6,321 nucleotides of DNA. It comes from Scatosoma sp045128055 (GTDB lineage: Bacteria; Bacillota; Clostridia; Christensenellales; Borkfalkiaceae). Position numbers and translations under genes: made by a program. Positions within the stretch are counted from its first letter, which is position 1. Each line of letters starts with the position of its first letter. Below are positions 5,844 to 6,321 of the stretch, piece after piece. The stretch covers positions 1 to 6,321 of the forward strand of contig JBGVRC010000058.1 of assembly GCA_045128055.1 (NCBI GenBank), in the 5' to 3' direction. The notes below the pieces were generated by a model. The model was not told the DNA's origin and did no database searches. It saw nothing but the letters and a program-made list of their open reading frames with translations.

Positions 5844-6321
5844 TTATACTTGCTGAAAAACAATTTTTTCCAGTCCGAACGGCACAACGCGTTTGGGCGC
5901 ATAATAGAATTTGTTTTCTTTTTCGTTGAGCCACAAATCTCTCATTGTAAAACATCTGGGTGCCACCCTGTTGTCTTCGGGCGCTCCGAAATGGAAGGGT
6001 CCTATACGATTTCGAAGCGTGGAATAACATTCTATTTCCATTTTTCCTTGCGGTAATTGGGAAATGATAATCCCTTCTTCCATCATCACGCGATAGGCTT
6101 TACCGTCTATCTTCATTATACATTGCGTATAATTCCCCAAAGGCTTTATATACACGTTGCTCATGGGAGAATCCACGTCAACCGCGTAACGTACGAACCC
6201 TGCGAAATTGCTGTATCCTTGCTCGGACAAATCCCCTGCTTTTTTCAAGGTCTTTGCCTTCAACGTATATCCGTCAACGTCAAAATCGCCCTTGATATAA
6301 ATTTGCTCCATTCCCGTATGG
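5844..6321 (-). CDS. 3' end of a probable carbohydrate-active protein (N-terminus off right edge)
   Basis: The frame is open to the right edge; 158 C-terminal residues are visible. The first in-frame ATG (6311) has no ribosome site and is probably internal. The sequence is rich in beta-strand pattern (YTLKAKTL, NVYIKPLGNYTQCIMKIDG, KMEIECYST) and ends with a block containing LRNRIGPFHFGAPEDN, a FTMRDLW segment, and VVPFGLEKIVF. From memory, similar 'RN..GP.H....EDN....F' and 'PFGL' ends occur at the C-terminal beta-sandwich of large glycoside-hydrolase-like proteins in Bacillota; I cannot name the family. It precedes the hexosaminidase by 18 bp, so co-transcription is likely, which supports a glycan-related role. 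Other extracellular or sugar-binding proteins are possible. Confidence 0.7.
   Translation of the reverse strand, partial: HTGMEQIYIKGDFDVDGYTLKAKTLKKAGDLSEQGYSNFAGFVRYAVDVDSPMSNVYIKPLGNYTQCIMKIDGKAYRVMMEEGIIISQLPQGKMEIECYSTLRNRIGPFHFGAPEDNRVAPRCFTMRDLWLNEKENKFYYAPKRVVPFGLEKIVFQQV

Noticed and set aside
5809..6030. 73-codon minus-strand frame overlapping the operon junction
   Set aside because: It overlaps both supported genes in another frame and has no domain or better ribosome site.

Overview
The window looks like a chromosomal piece of a low-to-mid-GC Gram-positive-type bacterium, most plausibly an uncultured gut Clostridia (Bacillota) lineage. Reasons: strong AGGAGG-type ribosome sites, two near-consensus sigma-A promoters, AT-rich intergenic DNA, a lipoprotein-anchored surface protein with 'ATCT..G..C..C' Cys modules, an AraC/cupin regulator, and a GcnA-like family 20 hexosaminidase. 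The taxonomic placement is inference; there is no rRNA or marker gene here.

Layout. (1) Positions 1-2846, minus strand: one very long open frame (948 codons visible, C-terminus beyond the left edge) starting at a GTG. It encodes a secreted lipoprotein with six Cys/His modules plus a final CxxC, followed by an array of at least five related beta-rich domains. Two of these are a 465-bp tandem duplication joined by an Glu-Pro-Asp-Pro linker, and the pattern A-B-B-A is visible at DNA level. (2) Positions 2847-3142: a divergent control region. It holds a minus-strand promoter with a leader of about 150 nt containing two competing hairpins and a small hydrophobic/basic reading frame, and a plus-strand consensus promoter. 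(3) Positions 3143-4003, plus strand: an AraC-family regulator with a cupin sensor domain, ending in a terminator whose loop contains the stop codon. (4) Positions 4014-6321, minus strand, convergent to the regulator: a GH20 exo-beta-N-acetylhexosaminidase preceded 18 bp upstream by the 3' end of another gene, probably a second carbohydrate-active protein. Its promoter is outside the window.

How it may fit together (inference). The hexosaminidase has no signal peptide, so it would act in the cytoplasm on imported GlcNAc/GalNAc-containing oligosaccharides. The upstream partial gene may act on the same glycan. The cupin-type AraC protein is a natural candidate to sense a sugar and control this operon, the divergent lipoprotein, or both. 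The lipoprotein's role is unknown; glycan binding or adhesion at the surface would suit its architecture but is not shown. I found no RNA genes, CRISPR, insertion sequence or phage features. The least ordinary items are the paralogous domain array of the lipoprotein and its structured leader.
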